DNA of 64,000 nt from Streptomyces venezuelae. Its GTDB lineage: Bacteria > Actinomycetota > Actinomycetes > Streptomycetales > Streptomycetaceae. Below the pieces are notes generated by a model. The model was not told where the DNA came from, did not search any database, and saw only the letters and a program-made list of their open reading frames with translations. The position numbers and the translations under genes are program-made. Below are positions 34,246 to 41,747 of the stretch, piece after piece. Where the stretch lies: positions 7,874,001 through 7,938,000 of the forward strand of contig NZ_CP029191.1 in the NCBI RefSeq assembly GCF_008642335.1. Direction: 5' to 3'. Position 1 is the stretch's first letter; every line of letters starts with the position of its first letter.

Positions 34246-34416
34246 TCAGCCCTCCGGGCGGATCAAGCCCCGCTCGTACGCCTTGACCAGCCGCTGCGGC
34301 ACCATGTGCGCCACGCCGTCGACGGTCACGGGCACGAGCTGCGCCGTGGCCGCCTTCCACTGGGCGCGGCGGTGCCGGGTGTTGCTGCGGGACATCTTCC
34401 TTTTGGGTACGGCCAC
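34246..34416 (-). CDS. rpmF: ribosomal protein bL32, zinc-free paralogue
   Basis: This 56-residue protein begins [22 protein letters not shown], the bL32 N-terminus, but the C-terminal half ([22 protein letters not shown]) has none of the four cysteines that bind zinc in the ordinary form. In Streptomyces such C-minus paralogues replace zinc-containing ribosomal proteins during zinc starvation under Zur control. GTG start at 34416 with GGAGA upstream. A Zur-like palindrome lies 54-75 bp upstream, overlapping a likely promoter. Only one gene is present, not the longer zinc-free ribosomal cluster seen elsewhere. Confidence 0.93.
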   Translation of the reverse strand: MAVPKRKMSRSNTRHRRAQWKAATAQLVPVTVDGVAHMVPQRLVKAYERGLIRPEG

Positions 34417-34470
34417 GGGGTTCTCCAGCTGGGGTTGTCAGGTGCCTTGTGCGAACTCCCGCACGCTATA

Positions 34471-34491
34471 TGAAAATGGATCCCATTAGCA
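34471..34491. promoter_or_regulatory. Zur-like box over the bL32 promoter
   Basis: TGAAAATGG - ATC - CCATTAGCA: arms pair at 7 of 9 positions, resembling the Streptomyces Zur consensus (TGAAAATGATTTTCA type). Read on the minus strand it sits between TTGCTA (-35-like, 34494-34489) and TATAGC (-10-like), 16 bases apart, so zinc-loaded Zur would block the promoter of the zinc-free bL32 gene. Confidence 0.75.
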
Positions 34492-34572
34492 ATTGAGGGG
34501 GTCGTCGTTCAGGTCGCGGGCTTCGCCGCCGCCACCATCGGGCTTGGAGGTGCGGTGAACCCTGCGACTCTC

Positions 34573-34595
34573 ACCCTCAGGTTTAGCGTGAGGGT
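34573..34595. promoter_or_regulatory. MerR-type palindrome, orphan
   Basis: Perfect 7-bp arms ACCCTCA / TGAGGGT separated by nine bases (GGTTTAGCG). MerR-family regulators of actinomycetes bind palindromes of this shape. No MerR gene and no clear -35/-10 flank is seen, and neither nearby gene has an obvious link. Confidence 0.5.
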
Positions 34596-34756
34596 TGGCC
34601 TCGGCCTCAGGTCGAGCCGGAGATCCCGTGCGACGAAGTCGTCCGCGATGCGCCGGTGCATGGCGACCGCGCCCTGCGGCCCCGCGCCCGTGTTCTCTAG
34701 CCCGAGCGGCCGACTGGCGAGGCGGGCTCCGGGGGCGTCATGGAAGAGTTTCGGGC

Positions 34757-35011
34757 ATGACTGAAGGCTTCCTGTACATGGCGAATCCCCGGATCACGGT
34801 CCTCGGGGTCCAGCCCGGCCACCCCCCGTTCCGGATCGTGGAGATCGACGGTGAGGTGGTGGGCAAGGCGAAGACCGTCACGGACGTCCTCGACGCCGCC
34901 GCCATGGCGGGCATCACCGTGCACGACCTCGACGACCCGGACGCCGTGCGCTGGGTGGGCGGCGACAAGTTCACCTGGAAGCCCGACAAGGAGCCGACGA
35001 CCCGGCCGTGA
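34757..35011 (+). CDS. small hypothetical protein
   Basis: This 84-residue soluble protein, or 77 residues if it starts at ATG 34778 (MANPRITVLGVQPGHPPFRI, GAAGG ten bases upstream). It forms a compact alpha/beta pattern: EIDGEVVGKAKTVTDVLDAAAMAGITVHDLDD then WVGGDKFTWKPD. No known domain recognised. GC-rich codon use and a hydrophobic core support a real gene. It is convergent with the reductase-like gene at 35060. Confidence 0.7.
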   Translation: MTEGFLYMANPRITVLGVQPGHPPFRIVEIDGEVVGKAKTVTDVLDAAAMAGITVHDLDDPDAVRWVGGDKFTWKPDKEPTTRP

Positions 35012-35059
35012 CGGAGGCCTCCCCGGGGACCGCCTCGGGGACCGCCGTGCGACCGGGTC

Positions 35060-36076
35060 TCAGGGGCGGCCCGTCGCCGGCACCTCCTCCCCGGAGGGCA
35101 CGGGCCCCGGTGGCGTACCGTCCCCGAAGGGGCGGCCGCCCAGCTCCTCCCGGTGATGCGGCGTCAGCCACCCCGCGAGGTCGGGACCGAGCGGCACGAT
35201 GCCGGTCGGGTTGATGCCGGTGTGCACTTGGTAGTAGTGCCGCTTGATGTGGTCGAAGTCGATCGTGTCGCCGAAGCCGGGGGTCTGGAAGAGATCCCGC
35301 GCGTACGCCCAGAGGACCCGGTCCTCGGACAGCTTCCGTACGTTGCACTTGAAGTGACCGTGGTAGACGGCGTCGAACCGCACCAGCGTGCAGAAGAAGC
35401 GGATGTCGGCCTCGGTGATCGTGTCCCCGACGAGGTAGCGGCGGCCCGCCAGGCGTTCCGATGCCAGGTCGAGGCGGTGGAAGACGTCATGGCACGCGGA
35501 CTCGTACGTCTCCTGGTCCGGGGCGAATCCGGAGCGGTACACCCCGTTGTTGACGTCGCGGTAGATGCCGTCCATCACCGTGTCGATCTCGTCGCGCAGC
35601 GGCTCCGGATACAGGTCCGGCGCGCCTTCGCGGTGGAGCGCCGTCCACTCCGTGGCGAAGTCCAGCGTGATCTGCTGGAAGTCGTTCGTGACCAGCTTGC
35701 CGCTCGGCACGTCGACGATCGCGGGCACGCTGACCCCACCCGGATAGCCGGTCTCCCGCGCTTCGTACGCCTCGCTCAGATAGCGGATGCCCAGCACCGG
35801 GTCGCGGCCGTCCGGGTCCAGCGTGAAGCGCCAGCTCCGGTCGTCCTGGATCGGATCGGTGACGGCCAGGGAGACGGCGCCCTCCAGGCCCAGGAGCCGC
35901 CGCGCGATGAGGGAACGGCCCGCCCAGGGGCAGGCCCTGCTCACCACGAGTCGGTACCGCCCGGCCTCCACGGGCCAGCCGTCCCTGCCGTCCGCCGTGA
36001 CGCGGTCCGCGAAGTGGCTCTTGGAGCGCTTGAACTCCTTGTGCCCGTACGAGGCGTTGCCCTGGTCCCCGCTCAT
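35060..36076 (-). CDS. glutathionyl-hydroquinone reductase-like GST-fold protein
   Basis: This 338-residue protein belongs to the Xi/ECM4 group of GST-fold enzymes: N-terminal thioredoxin-like domain with Cys49 in SRACPWAGRSLIARRLLGL, and a C-terminal helical domain with DLYPEPLRDEID, VNNGVYRSGFA, EADIRFFCTLVRFDAVYHGHFKCN and GFGDTIDFDHIKRHYY. These enzymes remove thiols from thiolated hydroquinones; in a mycothiol-using organism the thiol is probably mycothiol, an inference. It is translationally coupled (ATGA, 36073-36076) to the small upstream gene. Confidence 0.93.
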   Translation of the reverse strand: MSGDQGNASYGHKEFKRSKSHFADRVTADGRDGWPVEAGRYRLVVSRACPWAGRSLIARRLLGLEGAVSLAVTDPIQDDRSWRFTLDPDGRDPVLGIRYLSEAYEARETGYPGGVSVPAIVDVPSGKLVTNDFQQITLDFATEWTALHREGAPDLYPEPLRDEIDTVMDGIYRDVNNGVYRSGFAPDQETYESACHDVFHRLDLASERLAGRRYLVGDTITEADIRFFCTLVRFDAVYHGHFKCNVRKLSEDRVLWAYARDLFQTPGFGDTIDFDHIKRHYYQVHTGINPTGIVPLGPDLAGWLTPHHREELGGRPFGDGTPPGPVPSGEEVPATGRP

Positions 36077-36381
36077 GACTGGCTGCCCTCGCGCGCGCAG
36101 GAGTGGGACAACCGCGACCGTCCCTCGGGCGGCGGGCCCGGATCGGCGGAGCGCGGGGGAGGCGGCGCGAGGTCGTAGATCCGGTCGATGAGCGCCGCTT
36201 CGTTGCCCGCCAGGCCCGCGCGGCGCAGCGCCTCGTCGGCCTCCGCGATGGGCCCCGCGAGCAGCGTCGCCGCGGCCACGGGAGAGACCGACGCGGAGTC
36301 GGAGAGCGCGGCGCGCGCCGTGTGCAGCAGGCGCAAGCAGGCCTGGGCGGCGAGCAGTTCCTCGGACGTCGTGCCGGTCAT
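36073..36381 (-). CDS. small hypothetical protein coupled to the reductase
   Basis: The protein has about 102 residues, mostly helical (EELLAAQACLRLLHTARAALSD, then ALRRAGLAGNEAALIDRIYDLAPPPP), with a disordered, Pro/Ser-rich C-terminus. No domain recognised. ATG 36381 is chosen for the well-placed GAGGAG upstream; ATG 36411 or TTG 36459 would lengthen it. Stop and reductase start overlap by four bases, so it is made together with the GST-fold enzyme. Confidence 0.65.
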   Translation of the reverse strand: MTGTTSEELLAAQACLRLLHTARAALSDSASVSPVAAATLLAGPIAEADEALRRAGLAGNEAALIDRIYDLAPPPPRSADPGPPPEGRSRLSHSCAREGSQS

Positions 36382-36466
36382 GTCGAGCGACTCCTCTGCG
36401 CTGGATGGCATGGTGACATCGGGGGATGCCACCTCCACTCTTGCGCACGGGTCTGACAATGGCGCT

Positions 36467-37966
36467 CTACGCGGCCCGGGCGCGGCGCGACAGACGCAGC
36501 GTCAGGCCGTCCGGCATCAGGGTGAGACGCTCGGCGATGCGCAGCCGGTAGCCCGGGTCCGCGTGCAGGTCGTAGCGGCGCAGCAGCAGTCCGAGCACCA
36601 AGGTCGCCTCGTGCAGCGCGAACTGACGTCCGATACAGGCGCGGGCGCCGGTGCCGAACGGCTTGAAGACGTGGGCGGGACGCGCGCGTACGGCCGAAGG
36701 AGCGAACCGGTCGGGGTCGAACTCCTCGGGGTGCTCGCCCCACGCGGCCGGGTCGCGGTGCAGCATCGTCGCGAGGACCAGCGCCCACGCGCCGCGCCGC
36801 ATCGGATGTTCGCCCCCGAGGACGGTGTCCGTGCGGGCCTCGCGGGCGAATCCCGGGGCGGTGGGCCAGAGCCGGAGCGACTCGTCGAGCACCCGGCGCA
36901 GATAACGCAACTTCGCCACCTGCTCGTACGCGGGCTCCTCCTCCGCGCCCCAGACCTCGTCGACCTCGGCCCGCGCTCGGGCGAGTACGTCCGGGGAGCG
37001 CGACAAGTAGTGCAGCGCGAACGACAGCGCGCCGGACGTCGTCTCGTGCCCGGCGACCAGGAAGGTGATGACCTGACGGCGGATGTTCTCCGGAGTCAGC
37101 CGCTCCCCGGTCTCCGGGTGAGCCACTTGCAGCATGCGGTCCAGCAGGTCACCACTGCCGCCCGCCTCCGCACCGCCCTCCGCGCGGCGGGCCGCGATCA
37201 CCGCGTCGACCGTGCGGTTGAGGTACGCCATGTCCGCGTCGTTGCGCCGGTCGGCGCCGCGCAGCACGAGCGGGGTCAGCAACGGCGGCACGACGTTGCG
37301 CCGCTGGGCGAAGGAGAGCGTGCCGACCATCGCCGACACGAACGGATGCGGCGCGGACCGTTCGAAGGAGCCGAAGTCGTGCCCGAAACCGGTACGGGCG
37401 ATGGTCTCCAGCGTCAGCTTCGTCATGTCGCCCGGCACGTCCACCGCCCGGCCCGCCGCCTCCCGCTCGTCCCAGCGCGCCGTCAGCTGCCGTGCGACGT
37501 CCAGCATCAGCGGGTGGTAGCCCGCCATCGCGTCGCGGCTGAAACCGGGGGCGAGGATGTCGTGCGCCAGCTGCCAATTGGGCTCGTGGTTGTACGCCGT
37601 GAAGAGCCCGTCGCCCGCGACCGGCCGCAGATTGGCCACACCCAGGCCCACGTGCTTGGCGAACCGTGCCTCGTCGGCCATGTCCGCGGCGAGCTCGGCG
37701 CCCCACACGAAGACGAACTCCTTGCCGAACGCCTTGCGCCGGAAGATGGGACCGAGCTGCCGCGCCAGCTTCATCGAGTCCTGCAGCGGCGTGCGGACGT
37801 TGGCCCCCAGGATGTCGCCGACCAGCGGGATCCTGCGCGGCGGATGAGGTATCCGGTGCAGCTCGGGCCAGCCGAGCTCGGCGCTGCGGAAACCCTTCGG
37901 GGGAGGGGCCGGGGCACGCTGCCCGTCAGGTCCGTTCGCCGCCGCGGACCGCGTCGTCTGCGCCAT
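36467..37966 (-). CDS. cytochrome P450, CYP102-like heme domain
   Basis: This 499-residue P450 resembles the heme domain of the BM3 fatty-acid hydroxylases (IPHPPRRIPLVGDILG, then PLQDSMKLARQLGPIF), with I-helix AGHETTSG, ExxR in ESLRLWP, and the heme-thiolate Cys444 in FGTGARACIGRQFA. It has no fused reductase, so it needs separate redox partners; none is adjacent. A stand-alone CYP102B of this kind occurs in S. coelicolor. Probable substrate: fatty acids. GGGAGATGG precedes the ATG. It is divergent from a TetR regulator, with palindromes between, and probably under its control. Confidence 0.94.
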   Translation of the reverse strand: MAQTTRSAAANGPDGQRAPAPPPKGFRSAELGWPELHRIPHPPRRIPLVGDILGANVRTPLQDSMKLARQLGPIFRRKAFGKEFVFVWGAELAADMADEARFAKHVGLGVANLRPVAGDGLFTAYNHEPNWQLAHDILAPGFSRDAMAGYHPLMLDVARQLTARWDEREAAGRAVDVPGDMTKLTLETIARTGFGHDFGSFERSAPHPFVSAMVGTLSFAQRRNVVPPLLTPLVLRGADRRNDADMAYLNRTVDAVIAARRAEGGAEAGGSGDLLDRMLQVAHPETGERLTPENIRRQVITFLVAGHETTSGALSFALHYLSRSPDVLARARAEVDEVWGAEEEPAYEQVAKLRYLRRVLDESLRLWPTAPGFAREARTDTVLGGEHPMRRGAWALVLATMLHRDPAAWGEHPEEFDPDRFAPSAVRARPAHVFKPFGTGARACIGRQFALHEATLVLGLLLRRYDLHADPGYRLRIAERLTLMPDGLTLRLSRRARAA

Positions 37967-38001
37967 GTGCCCATCTCCCTTGTCCGACGGGCCCGTTGGG
38001 C

Positions 38002-38054
38002 CTGTTGTACGTGGATTCAACAGGAGATCCCAGTCTGCTGCCCCTATTGAATTC
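38002..38054. promoter_or_regulatory. TetR operator region between P450 and its regulator
   Basis: Two nested signals: CTGTTG (38002-38007) / CAACAG (38018-38023), ten-base spacer, and a longer pair GGATTCAACAGG (38013-38024) / CCTATTGAATTC (38043-38054) matching 10 of 12. The AT-rich patch lies between divergent genes, the usual place for a TetR operator. Confidence 0.5.
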
Positions 38055-38074
38055 GCGTCAAGTAAGGTGCCTGC

Positions 38075-38683
38075 ATGGCCGCGAATCCCCAGGAGCGCAC
38101 GCGCCGCAGACTGAGTACCGAGGAGCGGCGTGAGCAGCTGCTCTCGGTCGGGGCGCGGCTCTTCGCGCAGAAGCCGTACGACGACGTGTGGATCGAGCGG
38201 GTCGCGGAGATCGCCGGTGTCTCGCGGGGGCTCCTGTACCACTACTTCCCGACGAAGCGGGACTTCTTCGCGGCCGTGGTGCACCGGGAGAGCGAGCGCA
38301 TGCTGCGCCTGACGGCGGCGGAGCCGGGGCTGCCGGTGCACGAACAGATCAGCACCGGGCTCGACGCGTTCCTCGGCTACGTGGAGAGCCACGCGCAGGG
38401 CTTCCGCGCCTTCCACCGGGCCGAGGCGGCGGGCGACCCGCTGGTCCGGGAGGTCTACCGCAACGGGCTCGCCGCGCAGGAGCGGCAGATCCTCGCGGCC
38501 CTCGCCGCGGACCCGGCGGCCTCGGACATCACGCAGGACCTGCCCGCGCTGCGCCTCGCGGTGCGCGGGTGGCTCGCGTTCATGGTGGCGGTCTGCCTGG
38601 AGTGGCTGGAGGAGGCCGACCTGACGCGCGAGCAGGTCAGGGACCTGTGCGCCAAGGCGTTGCTGGGCGCGATCACCCGCTGA
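38075..38683 (+). CDS. TetR-family transcriptional regulator
   Basis: This 202-residue protein has an N-terminal TetR helix-turn-helix (about 15-65: RREQLLSVGARLFAQKPYDDVWIERVAEIAGVSRGLLYHYFPTKRDFF split around the turn) and a helical ligand/dimer domain (70-200). It lies divergent from the CYP102-like P450 with a 108-bp gap containing inverted repeats, so it probably represses the P450 and itself, with a fatty-acid-like inducer as a guess from the P450 type. It is convergent with the HAD gene, three bases apart. Confidence 0.93.
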   Translation: MAANPQERTRRRLSTEERREQLLSVGARLFAQKPYDDVWIERVAEIAGVSRGLLYHYFPTKRDFFAAVVHRESERMLRLTAAEPGLPVHEQISTGLDAFLGYVESHAQGFRAFHRAEAAGDPLVREVYRNGLAAQERQILAALAADPAASDITQDLPALRLAVRGWLAFMVAVCLEWLEEADLTREQVRDLCAKALLGAITR

Positions 38684-38686
38684 GGA

Positions 38687-39328
38687 TCACGCGCCGAGGC
38701 GGAGGGACTCACGCAGCCGGGCGGGGGTCGTGAAGTGATGGCCGCGCACCCCGACGGCCTCGGCCGCGCGGATGTTCTCCTCGCGGTCGTCCACGAAGAG
38801 GACGCGTCCGGGCTCGGCACCGAGCGCGTCCAGGCACCAGCGGTAGGCGCCCGGTTCGGGCTTGGCGTGGCCTATGCGGCAGGAGAAGGCACACACCTGG
38901 AAGTGCTTGAGCCAGGAATGGCGCTCTTCGTAGTGGGCGGCCAGTTCCTCGGGGATGTTCGAGAGCAGCGCCACGGGCCGCCCCGCGGCCGCCAGCTCCT
39001 CGACGAGGGCGACCATCGTGTCGTCGACGGCACTCCAACTCGCGAGATCGGCCTCGACGAGCCGGGCGACACGGGTGTCGTCGAACGTGGTGCCGAGAGA
39101 GTCGGCCACCTGCCGCCAGTACGCGACGCCGTTCACGTCCCCGCGGTCGTACGGCTGACGCAGCCCCCAGTAGGCGTCCCAGAACGCCGGCTCGGGCCCG
39201 CCCGCGAGGGCCGCCAGACGCTCCTTGCCGGACTCGGACTGGTGGCGCGCGATGACGCCGAACATGTCGAAGAGCACGACGCCGGGGAGGGCTTCCGGGG
39301 TGCGGTGGGGGTAGTTCATGGGGGTCAT
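38687..39328 (-). CDS. HAD-superfamily hydrolase (HAD-IA)
   Basis: This 213-residue protein has motif I VLFDMFGVI with the nucleophile Asp (second Asp of DxD replaced by Phe, as in some dehalogenase-like members), motif II LLSNIP, motif III Lys in HAKPEPGAY, and motif IV VDDREEN. It is probably a phosphatase of small phosphorylated metabolites. Its ATG overlaps the stop of the DeoR gene by four bases, so the two are coupled; with the divergent MFS gene this suggests a sugar-phosphate uptake or detoxification set. Confidence 0.92.
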   Translation of the reverse strand: MTPMNYPHRTPEALPGVVLFDMFGVIARHQSESGKERLAALAGGPEPAFWDAYWGLRQPYDRGDVNGVAYWRQVADSLGTTFDDTRVARLVEADLASWSAVDDTMVALVEELAAAGRPVALLSNIPEELAAHYEERHSWLKHFQVCAFSCRIGHAKPEPGAYRWCLDALGAEPGRVLFVDDREENIRAAEAVGVRGHHFTTPARLRESLRLGA

Positions 39329-40083
39329 ACCCTTCTTACGGTCACGCCCGCCGCGGCGAGCAGGTCGGTCTCCGCGTCCGGTGCCGCGTCGTCCGTGACG
39401 ACGGCGTGCAGGGCGTCCGCGGCGGCGACGAAGGCCAGCGCGGTACGGGAGAGCTTCGCGGCGTCGGCAACGGCGATGACGCGGCGGGCGGAGTCGATCG
39501 CGGCACGCTTCACGGCGGCATCGTCCAGGTCGTAGGCGGTCAGGCCGTCCGCCGCGGTCAGTCCGCAGCAGCCGATCACCGCGGTGTCGAAACGCAGCGC
39601 GGCCAGGGACGCGGTGGTCAGCGGCCCGGTCAGGGCCAGCTCGCCGGGGCGCGGCCGCCCGCCCGGCACGAGCAGCGTCACCTGCGGCGCGGCCGACAGG
39701 GCGTTCACCGCGTGCAGGGACAGCGGCATCACCGTCACGCGGCGGTGCTCCAGGGCGCGGGCGACCTCCAGGCAGGTCGTGCCGCTGTCGACGACGACGG
39801 ACTCCCCGTCCGCGACAAGACCGGCCACCGCGGCGGCGATGCGCCGCTTGGCCGCCAACCCCTCCTGCTCCCGCAGGGCGAACGGTGGTTCCTCGCCGCG
39901 CAGCAGCAGGCTCCGCGCGCCCCCGCGATAGCGCTCCAGGACGCCCTGTTCCGCCAGGGCCTCCAGGTCACGGCGGATGGTCATCTCGGAGGCGCCGGTC
40001 AGCTCGGCGAGCTCCGCGACACCGAGCCGTCCCGCCTCGCGTACGGCATCGGTGATCTGCCTCAGTCGTTCGGTACTGGCCAC
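39325..40083 (-). CDS. DeoR/GlpR-family transcriptional regulator
   Basis: This protein has about 252 residues, with an N-terminal DeoR helix-turn-helix (ERLRQITDAVREAGRLGVAELAELTGASEMTIRRDLEAL across residues 5-43) and a C-terminal sugar-phosphate sensor domain with DSGTTCLEVARAL and AVADAAKLSRTALAFV. It should respond to a phosphorylated sugar. Start GTG 40083; GTG 40089 is an alternative. It is coupled to a HAD phosphatase downstream and divergent from an MFS transporter at 40157; four TGTTCG boxes lie in the 70-bp gap. Confidence 0.92.
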   Translation of the reverse strand: MASTERLRQITDAVREAGRLGVAELAELTGASEMTIRRDLEALAEQGVLERYRGGARSLLLRGEEPPFALREQEGLAAKRRIAAAVAGLVADGESVVVDSGTTCLEVARALEHRRVTVMPLSLHAVNALSAAPQVTLLVPGGRPRPGELALTGPLTTASLAALRFDTAVIGCCGLTAADGLTAYDLDDAAVKRAAIDSARRVIAVADAAKLSRTALAFVAAADALHAVVTDDAAPDAETDLLAAAGVTVRRV

Positions 40084-40104
40084 GCACACATCAAACAATA
40101 AATC

Positions 40105-40152
40105 TGTTCGTAAATCAATCTTCCGAACATCAATCCTGTTCGTTATGTTCGA
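40105..40152. promoter_or_regulatory. four TGTTCG boxes, DeoR operator
   Basis: TGTTCGT at 40105-40111 and 40137-40143, TGTTCGA at 40146-40152, and the reverse-strand copy CCGAACA at 40124-40130. Repeated short boxes of this type are known for GlpR/DeoR repressors. They overlap TATGTT (40144-40149), a likely -10 for the MFS gene seven bases before its ATG. The region is markedly AT-rich. Confidence 0.65.
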
Positions 40153-40156
40153 AGTC

Positions 40157-41350
40157 ATGGAGAGAACACTGCGAGCCGGCCGACTGGCCACCTTCGCCTA
40201 CTTCGCGCTGAACGGTTTCCTCATGGGCATGTGGATCGTCCACATCCCCGCCGTCGAGGACCGGGCCGGGATCAGTCACGCCGTGCTCGGGTGGCTCCTG
40301 CTGCTGCTCGGCGCGGGAGCCTTCGTGGGCATGCAGATCGTCGGCCCGCTGACCGACCGGCTCGGCGCCCGCACCGTCGTGCCCGTCAGCGCCGCCCTGT
40401 GCGCCGCGGCCGTGGTGCTGCCGGGGCTCGCCACGAACGTATGGACGCTGGGGGCCGCGCTGCTGGCCCTCGGCCTCGGCAACGGCTGCCTGGACGTCAG
40501 CATGAACGCCCACGCCGTGCAGGTCGAGCGCGGCTACCGACGCCCCGTCATGTCCGCCTTCCACGCCACGTTCTCCATCGGCGGTGTCCTCGCCGCGCTG
40601 GTCGGCGCCCGCACGCTCAGCTGGGGCTGGAGCCCCGCGGCGACGCTCGGCGCGGTGGCCGTGCTCGGGGTCGTGGCGGCGGCGGTGTCCGCTCCCGCGC
40701 TGCTGCGACCCGAACCCGGATCCGTACCGTCGCCCGAGTCCCCGACTCCGTCACGGCGCGGAACCCCGCGCCGGATCTGGGCCCTCGCCGCCCTCGCCCT
40801 GATGCTCATGCTCTGCGAGGGCGTCGCGAACGACTGGAGCGTCCTGCACCTGCGCGACGTGCTCGACGCGCCCGCCGCGACCGCCGCCCTCGCCTACGGC
40901 GCCTTCGCCACGGCCATGACCGTCGGCCGCCTGCTCGCCGACCGGGTGGCCGCGCGGTACGGCCCGGTGGCCGTCCTCCGGTACGGCGCGGCCGTGGCCG
41001 CTGCGGGCCTGACCATGGCGGCACTGTCCCCCTGGACCCCGCTCGCCCTGATCGGCTGGACCGTGTTCGGCGCGGGCCTTTCCGGGTGCATCCCCCAGCT
41101 GTTCAGCGCCGCGGGCCACACGGACCCCGATGCGGCGGGGGTCAACGTCTCCCGTGTCGCGGGCCTCGGTTACCTCGGCATGCTCGCCGGGCCCGCGGTC
41201 ATCGGCCCGCTGACCCACTTCATGCCGCTCAACCTGACGTTCTTCCTGCCGGCGGCGTTCTGCGCGGTCGCGGCCTGCGCGGCGGGCATCCTGCGGGAGA
41301 CCCCTCAGATGGCGGGGAAGCCCGCCCGGAAGTGCTCCAGCAGCGTCTGA
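40157..41350 (+). CDS. MFS transporter (12-helix)
   Basis: This 397-residue protein has twelve membrane helices and opens ATFAYFALNGFLMGMWIVHIPAVEDRAGISHAVLGWLL. It has PLTDRLGARTVV after helix 2 and a long GLGNGCLDVSMNAHAVQVERGYRRPVMSAFHATFSIGGV signature split over helices 4-5, like the FucP/YfkF-type proteins (sugar or small-molecule transport). It is divergent from the DeoR/HAD pair with a shared operator. Probably leaderless. Its 3' end overlaps the convergent gene at 41305 by 46 bp. Confidence 0.92.
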   Translation: MERTLRAGRLATFAYFALNGFLMGMWIVHIPAVEDRAGISHAVLGWLLLLLGAGAFVGMQIVGPLTDRLGARTVVPVSAALCAAAVVLPGLATNVWTLGAALLALGLGNGCLDVSMNAHAVQVERGYRRPVMSAFHATFSIGGVLAALVGARTLSWGWSPAATLGAVAVLGVVAAAVSAPALLRPEPGSVPSPESPTPSRRGTPRRIWALAALALMLMLCEGVANDWSVLHLRDVLDAPAATAALAYGAFATAMTVGRLLADRVAARYGPVAVLRYGAAVAAAGLTMAALSPWTPLALIGWTVFGAGLSGCIPQLFSAAGHTDPDAAGVNVSRVAGLGYLGMLAGPAVIGPLTHFMPLNLTFFLPAAFCAVAACAAGILRETPQMAGKPARKCSSSV

Positions 41351-41682
41351 CGCGACGCGGCGGTGGCGAGCCGGTCCGCCACCCAGAGGCAGCAGTCGTC
41401 GGCGAGCTCGTCCAGCCAGTCGTACGCCGGGTCGAACGGCCCGGAATCCGCTGCCGAGTAGGGGAGTTCGAACTCCGGGGCGCCGCCGGAGCCGGTGACG
41501 GTGAAGTGCCGCGTCCTGTCCGGCGACGACGTCTGCCGGACCGAGACCGACGCGCAGTCCCACCGCCGCGCCCCTGCCGAGGAACGTACGAGCGGGGACG
41601 AACCGGGCGTTACGGCGACAGGGAGAGGGCACGCGCAGGTGTCACGGGAGGTGTCAGAGGCCCGTGCGAAGATCACGTGCAT
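41305..41682 (-). CDS. hypothetical protein
   Basis: The protein has about 125 residues with start MHVIFARASD at ATG 41682; a longer frame to 41733 lacks support. N-terminal half: beta-strands with CACPLPVAVTPGSSPLVRSSAGARRWDCASVSVRQ; C-terminal half: helical, YDWLDELADDCCLWVADRLATAASRQTLLEHFRAGF. Several cysteines, but no metal pattern I recognise. It overlaps the 3' end of the MFS gene by 46 bp. Family unknown. Confidence 0.68.
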   Translation of the reverse strand: MHVIFARASDTSRDTCACPLPVAVTPGSSPLVRSSAGARRWDCASVSVRQTSSPDRTRHFTVTGSGGAPEFELPYSAADSGPFDPAYDWLDELADDCCLWVADRLATAASRQTLLEHFRAGFPAI

Positions 41683-41747
41683 GCATTCCGAAGCCATACG
41701 CGCCAAGCGAGACACACGCGCCGAGCCGCACATGAGGGGCTGCTGAC

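Larger units (their letters stand above)
34417..34756. other. 340-bp intergenic region with Zur-like and MerR-like sites
   Basis: This is the longest gene-free stretch. It holds the bL32 leader, a Zur-like box (34471-34491), a 23-bp MerR-type palindrome (34573-34595) and GC-rich sequence. A minus-strand frame from about 34680 reads MHRRIADDFVARDLRLDLR and ends quickly; it may be a decayed gene end or chance. No gene is supported. Confidence 0.6.

Noticed and set aside
34560..34682. Minus-strand frame MHRRIADDFVARDLRLDLR in the largest gap
   Set aside because: No ribosome site, short, odd composition and it crosses a palindrome; kept only as a possible gene remnant.
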